Source: Antedon mediterranea (taxonomy: Eukaryota > Echinodermata > Crinoidea > Comatulida > Antedonidae). From it: 64,000 nucleotides of DNA. The stretch is taken from contig NC_092672.1 of assembly GCF_964355755.1 (NCBI RefSeq), positions 20,394,501 through 20,458,500 on the forward strand, in the 5' to 3' direction. Shown here piece after piece: positions 35,233 to 48,500 of the stretch. The position numbers and the translations under genes are program-made. The stretch's first letter is position 1. Every line of letters starts with the position of its first letter. Under the pieces are notes generated by a model that was not told the DNA's origin, searched no databases, and worked only from the letters and a program-made list of their open reading frames with translations.

Positions 35233-35838
35233 CAGAAAAACTATGTGACTGAGAACATCTTTCTTTCTGTGTCATCCATCTTCATTTTTTTTTGTACCAT
35301 ACAGTAGACCATTTGCAGTGTTTGAGACTAAAGGTTATAGCCTAACTGGACCATGATACAGCAAACCAAGTAACACAATACGTGACTGAGAACTACGTAA
35401 CTGAGAACATCTTTCTTTCTGTGTCATCCATCTTCATTTTTTTTTGTACCATACAGTAGACCATTTGCAGCGATTGAGACTAAAGGTTATAGCCTAACTG
35501 GACCATGATACAACAAACCAAGTAACACAATACGTGACTGAGAACTACGTAACTGAGAACATCTTTCTTTCTGTGTCATCCATCTTCATTTTTCTTTGTA
35601 CTATACACAAGACCATTTGCAGTGTTTGAGACTTAAGGTTATAGCCTAACTGGACCATGATACAGCAAACCAAGTAACACAATACGTGACTGAGAACTAC
35701 ATAACTGAGAACATCTTTCTTTCTGTGTCATCCATCTTCATTATTCTTTGTACCATACAGTAGACCATTTGCAGCGATTGAGACTAAAGGTTATAGCCTA
35801 ACTGGACCATGATACAGCAAACCAAGTAACACAATACC
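35233..35838. repeat. 152-bp tandem repeat, 4 copies, overlapping the myosin stop codon
   Basis: The unit contains GAGAACATCTTTCTTTCTGT and GGTTATAGCCTAACTGGACC. The last copy (nearest 35838) overlaps the final codons and stop of the myosin gene; the others lie downstream of it. Each copy thus carries the end of the coding exon plus its 3' untranslated sequence. Confidence 0.9.
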
Positions 35839-36507
35839 AAAAGCTATATCAACTGCAGGAGTTGTTGCAACTTGCACAAACTTGTTAATGATGGTAGTAG
35901 TTCCTTGATTTACAGGCTCCCCTTCAACACGTCTACCATTCTGGTGCTCACTAACTATTGGTTTATGTGTAGCACATTGTTCATCTGAGCTCTTCTTTTG
36001 AGATATTTCATCTTTCTTTTGTTCAATGTTAACTATTGTATTTCCCTCACTTCTACCACTATTACAGTTCAGGTTACCATTTTCATGAAATTGTATTCTA
36101 GAATTGTTATTTAGATTTTCTGGTTCTTCAATTTCATTGATGCTTTTATCGGTAAACTTATCTCTCTTGTCCTGATCTTCAACTTCTTTACTGGTAAACT
36201 TATCTCTCTTGTCTTTAACTTCTTTGCTGCCTTTACTGGTAAATTTATCTCTCTTGTCTTCAACTTCTTTGCTATCTTTACTGGTAAACTTATCTCTCTT
36301 TTCTTCAACTTCTTTGCTACCTTTACTGGTAAACTTATCTCCCTTGTCTTCAACTTCTTTGGTACCATTGATTGAACTAATCACTGACAGGTTACTGTCA
36401 TGAGGTTCATTATCCAGTGATACTGCTGACAGTGTACCTTCTGTTAATATGCTATTGTTTTGTTGTGATTGTTCATCATTGCATTCTTGCACATCAGAAT
36501 CAGCAAA
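35791..36507 (-). other. myosin last exon: repetitive charged tail and C-terminal hydrophobic segment
   Basis: The 238-residue exon has five diverged copies of a 15-residue unit of the [15 protein letters not shown] type (about residues 46-120 of the exon). A polar region follows, then the end [21 protein letters not shown]. That hydrophobic stretch of about 14 residues next to basic residues could insert in a membrane. Mammalian MYO19 binds the mitochondrial outer membrane through its tail, so the placement fits, but a single C-terminal anchor is inference. Confidence 0.7.
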
Positions 36508-39500
36508 CTGGTAAAAATAAATGTTAAATTTTTATTAAATTGTATTAAAAATCATAAACTGAATGTTTATGATTTGAATATGGAGAATATTTCATGAAAA
36601 TTAACTGATTGACCATTTAATGAGGTGGAACCAAGCACAGGTAATCTCTCAGTAAATGAATATATACTCTATTCAACATTATTAGTTTTATAACACAGTA
36701 CATATGATGATGTGTTAATTTAACATCATTAAAGTAAGTACATGTAAATGAGGATGTGTTAGTGATGAAAGAACATACTTCACATTGTAAAGTTTGTTGG
36801 TGCAGCGAAGATTGAAAATTGCGAGTTTTACGTAAAAGCCTACCTCGTCTGAATTCAATTCATTTAATTGTTCATCTAACTTGCGTTGGTGTAAACGAAT
36901 TGAATATCCAATCATAGCATACTGTATGACACGTGCTGCCTCATGTCGTCTCTTTACATCTTCTCTCACCTTCCAGCCTCTAAAACCTACAACATATCAA
37001 TTATAATTAGTGACAATTAGTGGCTTGGTTTGGTAACAGCATAATGCCTGCAAGATATTTGTCAAAACACTATTACAATCAATACCTGCTTGAATGATGA
37101 CCACAACTGCCTCTTGTTTACTTTTGGTTGCCAGGATCTTCCTCCAGCATATCTGTATTACACCAGCACTTAAATTGAATTCCTTCAATCTTGCAACTTC
37201 AAGTTTATCCAACTAAATGAAAAATAACGGAATATAATAAATATACAATGATGCAGATTCTTACTAACTTTTTTACACTAACAAGCTAAAAACTAAAAGC
37301 TAAAAGTATTATAATTTGGTGCTACAACTTTTTCATGTTATAGATAGCAATCTTACTGATTTTCAATGACTTACACACACATTTAAATGGGTAATAAGTT
37401 TTAATAAAATGGTATTTTTAAATTGTGTCAAATTGATTGTTCTTTTGATTTATATTTATATACTTTTTTGAAAAAGAAAAATGCCTCAATTTTACATAAT
37501 TATTTAGTCAATTTTGGTGAATTTCCTATCTTATACTACAAAAATATTCCTATAGCATTACTTTTAAAAATAAAGGTTTATTTCACGACACTCATTCAGC
37601 TCTACTGCAAAGGTTTATATTATACAGATATTGCCTGCTTAGAGGTGAAATATAACAATTGACATCCCCAAGGGAATGATATTTTTCTCGAGGAACTATA
37701 TATTACATCTGTTATATTAGAATATGTAGCAAAGTTTAAGTAGACTTGGCTGGGTCGGCTAGCCTAGTTCACCTTACTTTGGCGAAAAATGACCGTATAA
37801 AGTCAAATAATTGCTAATGATTCCTTTGCCATAAAATATTCACTTAAACTAATTAAAATTTAATTTATTCTACTGCAAATATAAAATAATTAAATTTATT
37901 ATTAAACTACTTTTAAGTACATGTCCCTCTCTTAAGAATATCTTTGTTTTTCCAAACAAAAAGCTTTTCAATTTATTTTCTTTGTCTGCTTCAGCTAAAA
38001 CCAGATTCGTAATAACAGCACATTTACTTTTTGTATCCAAATCTTTGATATCTTCTGAGTTTGACCTTATTAATAATTCATACCTCTTAAGAAAATCACT
38101 GTACAACATTCTATAAGAAAATTGTCATTATCATTCAGAATCAAGTATAACAAACAACACACTGGCAATTAGTATGTTAGTAGGTGTTCAACATGTACAG
38201 TATGCACAGGGATATATATAGTATATATTATAAACATCACACTGGCAAGTATGTTGGTAGGTGTTCAACATGTGCAGTATGTACAGGGATATATATAGTA
38301 TATATTATAAACCACACACTGGCAAGTATGTTAGTAGGTGTTCAACATGTACAGTATGCACAGGAATATATATAGTATATATTATAAACAACACACTGGC
38401 AAGTATGTTGGTAGGTGTTTAACATGTGCAGTATGTACAGGGATATAGTATATATTATAAACATCACACTGGCAAGTATGTTAGTAGGTGTTCAACATGT
38501 ACAGTATGCACAGGAATATATATAGTATATATTATAAACATCACACTGGCAAGTATGTTAGTAGGTGTTCAACATGTACAGTATGCACAGGGATATATAT
38601 AGTATTTATTATAAACATCACAGGCACAGAATAAATTCTATATCGCCCGGTGATATACTGAAATTCAATTAATTAATTTGAAACGATGAAGATGAGGAAA
38701 TCTGTGAGAATGAGAAAAAGTCGCCTCCATCAAGATTCAAACCCGGAACCTTCTGCTTGATGTCCTAACCATTAGACCACTGGGGCTTTCATGGTATTGT
38801 TCAAACTCGATTGGATCGTCGTGGTAAGGCGGTATAGCACTAGTCCCTCAGTTGTACGCACACGCATCAGAGATCAAATTGATACGCCCTCATCTTTCAG
38901 TATATATATACATATATATAAATCCAAAGGCAAATTACTGAATAAAATGACAATGCTGTGGGTATCAGTGGCTGGATCTCAATGGAGATACAAAAATAAA
39001 AAGCGAAAAGCTAAATCAAAACGATAAAGTAAACAGCCAGAAAAGTTAGCAGAGCTTTCGGGCAACACTAGCCCTTCATCAGTGCAATACCTATATATAC
39101 CCGTATATTTCGGTGTATAAGTCGCACTTTTGACACGCAAATTTGACCTCTAAATTAAGGGTGCGTCTTATACACCGAACATAAATGCCTCACCACACAG
39201 ATTGTACATAGGCCTAGGCTATCGTAACCTCGTTTTCTAGGCCTGAGTAGGCTAGGCCTAGCTACAGTAACTAACTAACGTAACGGCAACCTGCTTCTGC
39301 CTAATTTTTAAGTCATTTTAGCATGATGTTATACTAAATATGATGAAAAGATTTGTTAATTATGGCGCTCCGATAAAATTTCATTTGTAAACGTTTACGT
39401 ACGATTGGAATAGTATTTATTTATACAGTAGTTATACGCACAATCGCCGTACCCCAAGCTCAAGCCCTTCTTTTGGTGCCACATGGTGTACGGTATTCGG

Positions 39501-42500
39501 CTAGGGGTGCTGGTCAACCCGTACCCAAACCAACCCGTACCCATGCCAACTCGTACCCAACTTGGCTAACCCGTACCCAAATAATTGGTCAACTCGTACC
39601 CACTTTGGCTAACCCGTACCCAAACCAACCCGTACCCATGCCAACTCGTACCTAAATATTTGGCTTACTCGTACCCAAGTATTTGGCTTACTCGTACCCA
39701 TTTTTTGGCTTACCCGTACCCATTTTTGGCTTACTCGTACCCATTATTTGGCCTACTCGTACCCAATTTGAATAATTACTTGTAATGATTTGATCGGCGT
39801 AAAACTAGTGGTATGCTTTTGCCGTATGAATATTTTTATATTTAAATTGTTTTTTTATTTTACATACAGGTCTCGGTGAAATGTGTGCTAATAAAAATGA
39901 CCATTGATTTGATTGTAGACTTCGTTTAATTAGGCATATATTTGTTAACATTTATTTAAATCTAGTATTATAGTTTTATAAACGTATGTTTATTTTATTT
40001 TATTTATTTTATTTTCAATCTTTCTACATAGCAAAAAAACAAACATATAAGTATAACAGGAGAGTAGCGGAAAAGCAAAAGTGTAAAACTGTCATCTTGT
40101 GATGTGCTTGACCAGCCCCTGTCAACTTGAACGATACAATAAAACCGACATTTAACAAATTTAGAAAAATACATAGAAAAATAAGGTATAATAAAATGTT
40201 AACAAAAGTGTTATAAAAATGCAATTGCTATCTGAACAATCTGATTGTGTAAAAGTTAAAAATTCTGATTGTATAAAAGTTAAAAATTCTGATTGAATAA
40301 AAGTTAAAAATTATGAATGTATAAAAGTTAAAAATTCTGATTGTATAAAAGTTAAATTCTGATTGTATAAAAGTTAAAAATTCTGATTGTATAAAAGTTA
40401 AAAATTCTGATTGTGTGTCTTTTTTATTTACGTAAGAGAACATTAATTAATAAAAAAATATTTTAACAACACCCTGTTTTAAGCGAAAAGCCTGCCGGGC
40501 TATGGGGTCGAATTACTCGTAGATTTCGTGTTACGTGTTTTTTCTGACCGGGATTAACCTTTTATTATAAAAAACACGCATTTATAGGGCCGGCGTCAAA
40601 GAGACGACTTAGTAATGACGTATGATCATTTTCCATATATTTTATTTATTAATAATTCAGTGAAATGATCATAATATACACGTACTGTCGTACTGTAGCC
40701 TAAGGCAATTAAACATTTTGGCAGATTTTCTTCTATAACAGCTACGTGTTTTTGCTGAATGGGGATTCCTCTTTATTATTAAAAAAAAAAACGCATTTGT
40801 ACGGGTCCATTTGTAGTGTGTCCAAAAGGTTCAATGTGGCGTATGATCGTTTTCTATTTATTTTTTTTCTTAAATAATTCAGTAAAATTATCTGTTTGTT
40901 TACGGTAATTAAACATTTTTGGTAGATATTTCCTCAATAACTTACAGCTACGTGTTTTTGCTGACGAGGGATTCCCTTTTTTAAAAAAAAATACGCATTC
41001 TATAATGTGTCAAATAAGACAAATGAAATGAACTACGATCGTTTTTCCATGGCAACGGATGTCGTCTTATTTACTAAAATAATATAAACGTTCTGAAGGC
41101 CTACCTACACGTGTCTGAGTTCTTACGTATCTGTCAGCGATAAGATGATTTTTTTAAGTTTTAGTAGTATTTATTTCGGTTTTTAGTCATAATAATACAG
41201 TAATAATCATTATAAAATGAAAACGTAATAACAGCAAATGTCGTCGTTTGTAATTAAATGTTAAATTATTGGAGGTTAGTACAGTAGTTACCTTTTATTA
41301 TTACTCTCACATCCGTCATTGTATACTAGATAAACGGCAATAATCTAATCTACTACTAAATGCTCATAGCAGCAATGAGGCTGGTATCCACTTAAATAGT
41401 TTCGTGATTTTAAAATACGAGTGACTATTTAAAAATGTATTAAATATTTTCGAAATGTTAAAACAGTTTAATATTTTCCAAAACTTGCAAAACAAAACAA
41501 CAAAAACCATTCGTTTTAAAACGATTTTCAAAAAGCACATTACTTCATTATCTGTAAAATAAAATGAAAATACAAATTATGTATAAAAGATATTTATGTT
41601 TACTTTTAATAATTCAAGTTTTCATCATCACAGACTAGTGGGTATTTCAATTTCCGTGTACTACTATTCGTAGAAAATAATAGATTAATAACTCATAAAT
41701 GAAAAAAAAATAGAATGCAGCACAGCCGACCACTGACATCTTCCACAGAGCCATATAAAACAGCGCCCTCAAGTATTAACTTTACCAAATACGACGTACG
41801 CAAATACGATGAAAGCTGTGCTTTTTACGTACGAGTCTGTACATATTATTATACATTTTAGGTCAATAGTTTTTGCCATTATAATATCGAACATATGATT
41901 GGTATCTAAAAATTTAATAAAACTGGGTTTAAATGTAATATAAATATACTTTAAATAGCATTAAACTTGGGTACGGGCCAGCCAATGATGGGTACGGGTC
42001 AGCCAATGATGGGTACGGGTCAGCCAAAATTTTGGGTACGAGTAAGCCAAAATTTGGGTACGAGTTGGTGGGTACGAGTTGGCATGGGTACGGGTTGACC
42101 TGTATTCTTCGGCTAGTATATTGTCCAGGTGATTATATCATGGACCTAGCGTACACACTTCTCGGATACATAGATACTAATCGAATACGATTTGTCCGTG
42201 AAAACGTGCGCCCTCTCGAAATGATCGAGCGAGGCTAGCCCACACACGTGCGTGTTACACACACGGTCATGCACTCGATGTTGCGGCGAAACTCATGAAT
42301 AACAAGTTAGAAAGAACTTGTTGAGGCTGGGCGCGGCCGAGCCTAGGTATTAAGAAAAAACCTAATAAAGGACGCCGTTGTAGATATAACAAAATATATT
42401 ATTACAATAATATTGATTACAATTTAAAAAAACATTGTTTTGATGAAATATAAGGTGCGTCTTATACATCGACGATATAAAAAATACCGATATTTTACTC

Positions 42501-45500
42501 TCAGTTGGGGGTGCGTCTTATACACAGGTGCGACTTATACACCGAAATATACGGTATATGTATTGTAAGTCCTAGAGCAAGCTGTTTAATTGGGATTTTA
42601 ATAGTAAAAAATACAGTAAAATACAAATTACAACAAATAAGAAGGTTGTAACATGTTTAGTGCAACCTATCTATAAAACAATACAACACAACCATTTTAG
42701 TTTTTGCTTAATTATTCAATATCGAAAACAAACAGGTGTAAGCTGACCTGGTAGGGAAGCCTGTTGCACTGATCTCAATTGTTTCAAGTTAACTTAACTA
42801 AACAAGGGTATCCACCAGTCATAGATGGGTACATTGTTAGTGCAAAAAGACACAAAACAACAGCTGTGAGCTGACCTGGTAGGGAAGCCTGTTCACTGAT
42901 CTGAATTGTTTCAAGTTAACTTAACTAAACAAGGATATCAACCAGTCATAGATGGGCACATTGTTAGTATAAAAAGAACACAAAACAATAGCTGTAAGCT
43001 AACCTGGTAGGGAAGCCTGTTGCACTGATCTCAATTGTTTCAAGAACACCGCAAGCACGTAGTTGATTTATAACATGAACGTTATCAAAGCTGTCTGGTT
43101 GACACTCAAGACTTGGTTTGATACAGCGGATGTAGTGAGGTGTTGTTTCATGTGAAGTAGCCATAAGACTGTCCAATGAATTCTAAGATATAAGATACAA
43201 TTGTTAGATTGTTATCCCGAAGATTACATGTAAAAACTAAATGGTATCAACCAAAATAAGTATAAGTAAATACAAAATGGATTGAGGAAATATGTCTGAT
43301 AATCAAAAAAAAAATATCTTGCATATATTTATTATTATAAGTTACATTTTCAACAGAAGTTTAAAAAAAATTGGGAAGCAATAATTTGAGTGATCTTGCA
43401 GATGTTTATTTTATTTATTTCAGCATCATAAAAAACAATTTACAGATAAAATACAATTAATATAATATACAGGAAACAAAATATGAAACATCAACAATAT
43501 ACAAAAACAGGGATGCCGAGCATAACCCATAATAGTAGAGCAGTTAATGACATGAGCTGTGCATTTTATTCCCAAAGCATGAAACTTGGCACAAAGTTTT
43601 TTTGATGTATATAGATTCAAAATATCGGGGGTGCCAAGCGTCCAACGTCCGGTATGGCGGCCATCTTGATTTCAAAATGGCCACCATAAAAACAAAAAAT
43701 GTTCATATCTTGGCAACTATACACATTAGAGACTTAATTCTGGTCTCAAATTGTTCACAAACTATATATTTCTATTTGCTCTAATGAAAAGTTTCGTCCA
43801 AAAATGACCGGAAATGACGTTTCTTACAGTTTGACCTTTGACCTCGTATTTGTATATCTCTGTAACTACTGGTCATTTTCAATCGATTTTGGTGTCATTT
43901 TGTTGAGAATAAATACATTTGTATTTGCAGTAATGAAACATTTTCACATAAAATGACCGGAAATGCAATTTATGACCTTTGACATTAATTTATTGATTTT
44001 TAATTATGTGAATATACTGTAGGTGGTTTTTGTTGGTCTAAAGTGCACCTAATTTTGAAATTTAACCTGATAGGCGTAATTATATTAAATGATTAATGGA
44101 CTTAAATTGTATATAGTACATAAAATTGGTAAACATTGTGCTTGGTGGTACCATTAGTTCAATGAAGTTGGCACCTTCTGATTCGCTAAAAGTTTTAATA
44201 GTTTGACAGAGGAAATAACATACATGTTATTGAATACCGTAAAACCTCGAAAAGGTGATAGTATGAGCTTCTTTTCGAGACAGACTGTATTTGATTGTCA
44301 AATGAATATAGTATGATGATTTTGTTTATATCAATATATTATTAATGACCTTACAAAGAACCCTTTCTATTTCAACAATTTAAAGCCACAGTTATTCTAC
44401 AATTTATTGTTTTCCAAGTGGTTGGCCTATTTTGATTGCATCTGGTTTTTGTATGCTTCCTCGGTTAATATGGTCCTAACCCTCCTTCTTTGTCTGTAGA
44501 TGATCTTATACCCCATTCTTTGTCTGTGGATGGTCTTTACCCGCTTCTGTGTCTGTTGATGGTATTATTACACCCCTTTCTTTATGTGTGGATGGTCTTA
44601 CACCCATTTCTTTGTCTGTAGATGGTCTTACACCCCTTCTTTGTCTGTGGATGGTCCTACACTCCCTTCTTTGTCTGTGGATGGTCCTACACCCCTTATT
44701 TTTCTGTGGATGGTCCTACACCCGCTTCTTTGTCTGTGGATAGTCTTATGCACCCTTCTTTGTCTGTGGATGGTCTTACACCCCTTTCTTTGTCTGTGGA
44801 CGGTCTTATACCCCTTTCTTTGTCTGTGGATGGTCTTATGCCCCCTTCTGTGTCTGTTGATGGTATTACACCCCTTTCTTTGTCTGTTGATGGTATTAAA
44901 CCCCTTTCTTTGTGTGTGGATGGTCTTACACCCCTGTCTTTGTCTGTAGATGGTCTTATACCCCCTTCTGTGCCTGTGGGTGATCTTATAATCCCTTCTT
45001 TGTATGTGGATGGTCTTACACCCCTTCTTTGTCTGTGGGTGGTCTTACATCCCCTTCTTTGTCTGTGGTGGTGATGGTCCTACACCTCCTTTTTTGTCTG
45101 TGGATGGTCTTATACCCCTTCTTTGTCTGTAAGTGGTCCTATACCCCTTTCTTTGTCAGTGGACGGTTCTACACCCCCTTCTTTGTCTGTGGATGGTCTT
45201 ACACCCCTTTCTTTTTCTGTGGACGGTCTTATACCCCCTTCTGTGCCTGTGGGTGATCTTATACCCCCTTCTTTGTCTGTTGATGGTATTACACCCCTTT
45301 CTTTGTCCGTTGATGGTATTACACCCCTTTTTTGTTTGTGGATGGTCTTATACACCCCTTTCTTTGTGTATGGCTGGTCTTGCACTCCTTTAATTTGTCT
45401 GTGGATGGTCTTATACCCCTTCTTTGTCTGTAAGTGGTCCTATACCCCTTTCTTTGTCAGTGGTGGATGGTCTTACACCCCATTCTTTGTCTGTGGACGG

Positions 45501-48500
45501 TTCTACACCCCCTTCTTTGTCTGTGGATGGTCTTACACCCCTTTCTTTTTCTTTGGACGGTTTTATACTCCTTCTGTGCCTGTGGGTGATCTTATACCCC
45601 ATTCTTTGTATGTTGATGGTATTACACCCCTTTCTTTGTCCGTTGATGGTATTACACCCCTTTTTTGTATGTGGATGGTCTTATACACCTTTTTGTGTAT
45701 GGATGGCCTTGCACTCCTTTAATTTGTCTGTGGATGGTCTTATTTCTTTGTCTGTGGATGGTCTTATACCCCTTTCTTTGTCTGTGGACGGTCTTATATC
45801 CCCTTCTTTGTCTGTGGATGGTCTTCTCCCCTTCTTTGTCTGTGGATGGTCCTACACCCCCTTCTTTGTCTGTGGATGGTCCTACACCCCTTATTTGTCT
45901 GGGGATGCTCTTATACCCTCTTCTTTGTCTGTAAGTGGTCCTATACCCCTTTCTTTGTCAGTGGATGGTCTTGCACCCCCTTCTTTGTCTGTGGACGGTC
46001 CTACGCCCCCTTCTTTGTCTGTGGACGGTCCTATACCCCTTTTTTTGTCAGTGGATGGTCTTATACCCCCTTCTTTGTCTGTGGACGGTCCTACATCCCC
46101 TTCTTTGTCTGTAGATGGCCTTACACCCCCTTTTTTGTCTGTGGATGGTCTTATACCCTCTTCTTTGTATGTGGATGGTCTTACAACCCCTTCTTTGTCT
46201 GTGGATGGTCTTACACCCCCTTCTTTGTCTGTGGATGGTCTTACACCCCCTTCTTTGTCTGTGGATGGTCTTACACCCCCTTCTTTGTCTGGACCCACTA
46301 CTTTGATTGATTAAATTAGACATTGTTTCTTGTATGATTAGGAAACCAAGACCTTTAAAGTGAAAGTCCACAGGTGGATGCCTAAACAGGTCTTGTACAG
46401 AACAGTATATTGTAGGTCCATGTCACTAATTTGAGGATTACTTGAATAATTATATTGAGATGTCTTTTACGAATTGATTTAGTTCGGATTTTTCTAAAAA
46501 ATCAATGACTAGAGAAAATCGAGGAAAAGGATTCAGATGAAAGGTTTACAGCAAAGGCCCATTACCATAAAAATGGAGTACATTTGTTTAGATGCAACGA
46601 AAAAACGTTTGACACATCACAGTTTAGCAAACATGTCGGCATAGATGAGCTCAGTGATCTGTCATACTTTATGCCTATCCTATCACTTCAAAAGTAAAAA
46701 ATTCAGAATAATAATTCCGTGTCATTTATTTCGGTAAAAAAATTAGGTGCATTTATACCAATTTAACCACATACAGTATGTTCACATAATTATATATGTC
46801 AAAGGTTATAAATTGTATTTCCAGTCATTTTATGTGAAAATGTTTCATTACTACAAATATAAATGTCTTTATTCTGAACAAAATGACACCAAAATCGATT
46901 GAAAATGATCAGTAGTTAATGAGATATACAGATAAAAGGTCAAAGGTCAAACTGGAAGAAACGTCATTTCCGGTCATTTTTGGACGAAACTTTTCATTAG
47001 AGCAAATAGAAATATGTGGTTTGTGAACAATTTAACACCAGAATCAAGTCTCTACTGTTTACAGTTGCCAAGATATAAACACTTTTTGTTTTTATGGTGG
47101 CCATTTTGAAATCAAGATGGCCGCCATACCGGACGTTGGACACTTGGCACCCCCCGATATTTTGAATCTATATACATCAAAGAAACTTTGTGGAAAGTTT
47201 CATGCTTTGGTAATAAAGTGCACAACTTGGCTATTTTTATGGCGTTAACTGCTCTACTATAAAAGGCCTTGTTTCCCTGTTTCTCCTTTTTTCAAGAAAA
47301 AGCAAAAACAACAACAAAGCAAAAAAACCTATCTAAATTCTAAAGCAAGAGCTCAATTAGTCTTGAAGCTATTTTTCCATACTAATTTCATCAAGAGTCT
47401 AAATTAAGTTTTGAATGAGTTTCAACTTTCAGGATTCTGTACCTTAAATGTTGATACCACTGTAGATGTAGTCTTTTTGCCTTTTGTTTTACTTGGACTC
47501 TGAAAAAAATTCATAAAATTAACATATTTTAGGTTAAACAGAACTATTGACATAACTGACAAGATGCAAAGACATTATAAATATCACACATTTATTCGGC
47601 ATTGTTCTTTGTTTAAAAGTTTCATGATGTAACATTGATGAAGACAGAACTTTAAAAGCAATGGTATAGTGTTAGTACGGTGTTACTACAGTGTTAGTAT
47701 GGTGTTAGTATGGTGTTACTACAGTGTTAGTATGGTGTTACTACAGTGTTAGTATGGTGTTAATATGGTGTTACTACAGTGCTAGTATGGTGTTACTACA
47801 GTGTTAGTATGGTGTTACTACAGTGTTAGTATGGTGTTACTACAGTGTTAGTATGGTGTTACTACAGTGTTAGTATGATGTTACTACATTGTTAGTATGG
47901 TGTTACTACATTGTTAGTATGGTGTTACTACAGTGTTAGTATGGTGTTACTACAGTGTTAGTATGGTGTTACTACAGTGTTAGTATGGTGTTACTACAGT
48001 GTTAGTATGGTGTTACTACATTGTTAGTATGGTGTTACTACATTGTTAGTATGGTGTTACTACATTGTTAGTATGGTGTTACTACAGTGTTAGTTTGATG
48101 TTAGTATGGTGTTACTACATTGTTAGTTTGATGTTAGTATGGCATTAGTATAGTGTTACTATGGTGTTTAAAAACAAATGAAAAGATCAATCACCTGTAA
48201 ACTGGTAACATTAGCATCAACTAATTGTTGCACAAACTTCTTGCTGCTAATTTTAAGCAAATCTACAAGTTCTGCTGGAATACCATCCTAAACACATCAA
48301 ATGATACACAATAAATTAATTAGTAAATGAACATTCACCTGTGTACACTGCACATCAAATCTAATGAGCAAATATAATGTAATAGCAATAAGGTTTCCAT
48401 TCGAAGTAAATATTATAGGGATGCTCAGAAAAAAAGCTATGGTAATAGGGCAGGAGGGCAAGTTGGTAAATTGATTGTTCGTAACTTGATGAAATTGTAA

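Larger units (their letters stand above)
39505..42108. mobile_element. TU-like foldback element with GTACCC-repeat arms
   Basis: The 8-bp sequence TCGGCTAG flanks both ends (39497-39504 and 42109-42116). The arms (about 39515-39770; inverted 41965-42105) are tandem 14-22-mers such as GGCTAACCCGTACCCAAA and CAACTCGTACCC. The left terminus GGGTGCTGGTCAA resembles that of the element at 59738-60726. The interior has three copies of a roughly 205-bp block. There is no transposase. It resembles sea-urchin TU elements in arm design and 8-bp duplication. Confidence 0.8.
39101..42554. mobile_element. 3.45 kb element with CCGTATATTTCGG inverted ends, host of a nested foldback
   Basis: The left end CCGTATATTTCGGTGTATAA is matched inverted at 42554. 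The same arms carry GGTGCGTCTTATACACCGA-type internal copies (39160-39178; 42452-42545). No transposase was seen. Most of the interior is the TU-like foldback 39505-42108. The flanks are AT-rich and the target duplication is unclear. Confidence 0.7.

Noticed and set aside
36111-36403. Open frames overlapping the myosin last exon on both strands
   Set aside because: Shadows of the 45-bp coding repeat. The myosin frame is the one that joins by splice phase to the IQ exons.
39473-39785. Open frames rich in Tyr, Pro and Thr
   Set aside because: Translations of the GTACCC tandem units in a foldback arm.
44549-46314. Several overlapping long open frames on both strands
   Set aside because: All are translations of the 31-33-bp minisatellite in different frames and have only repetitive composition.
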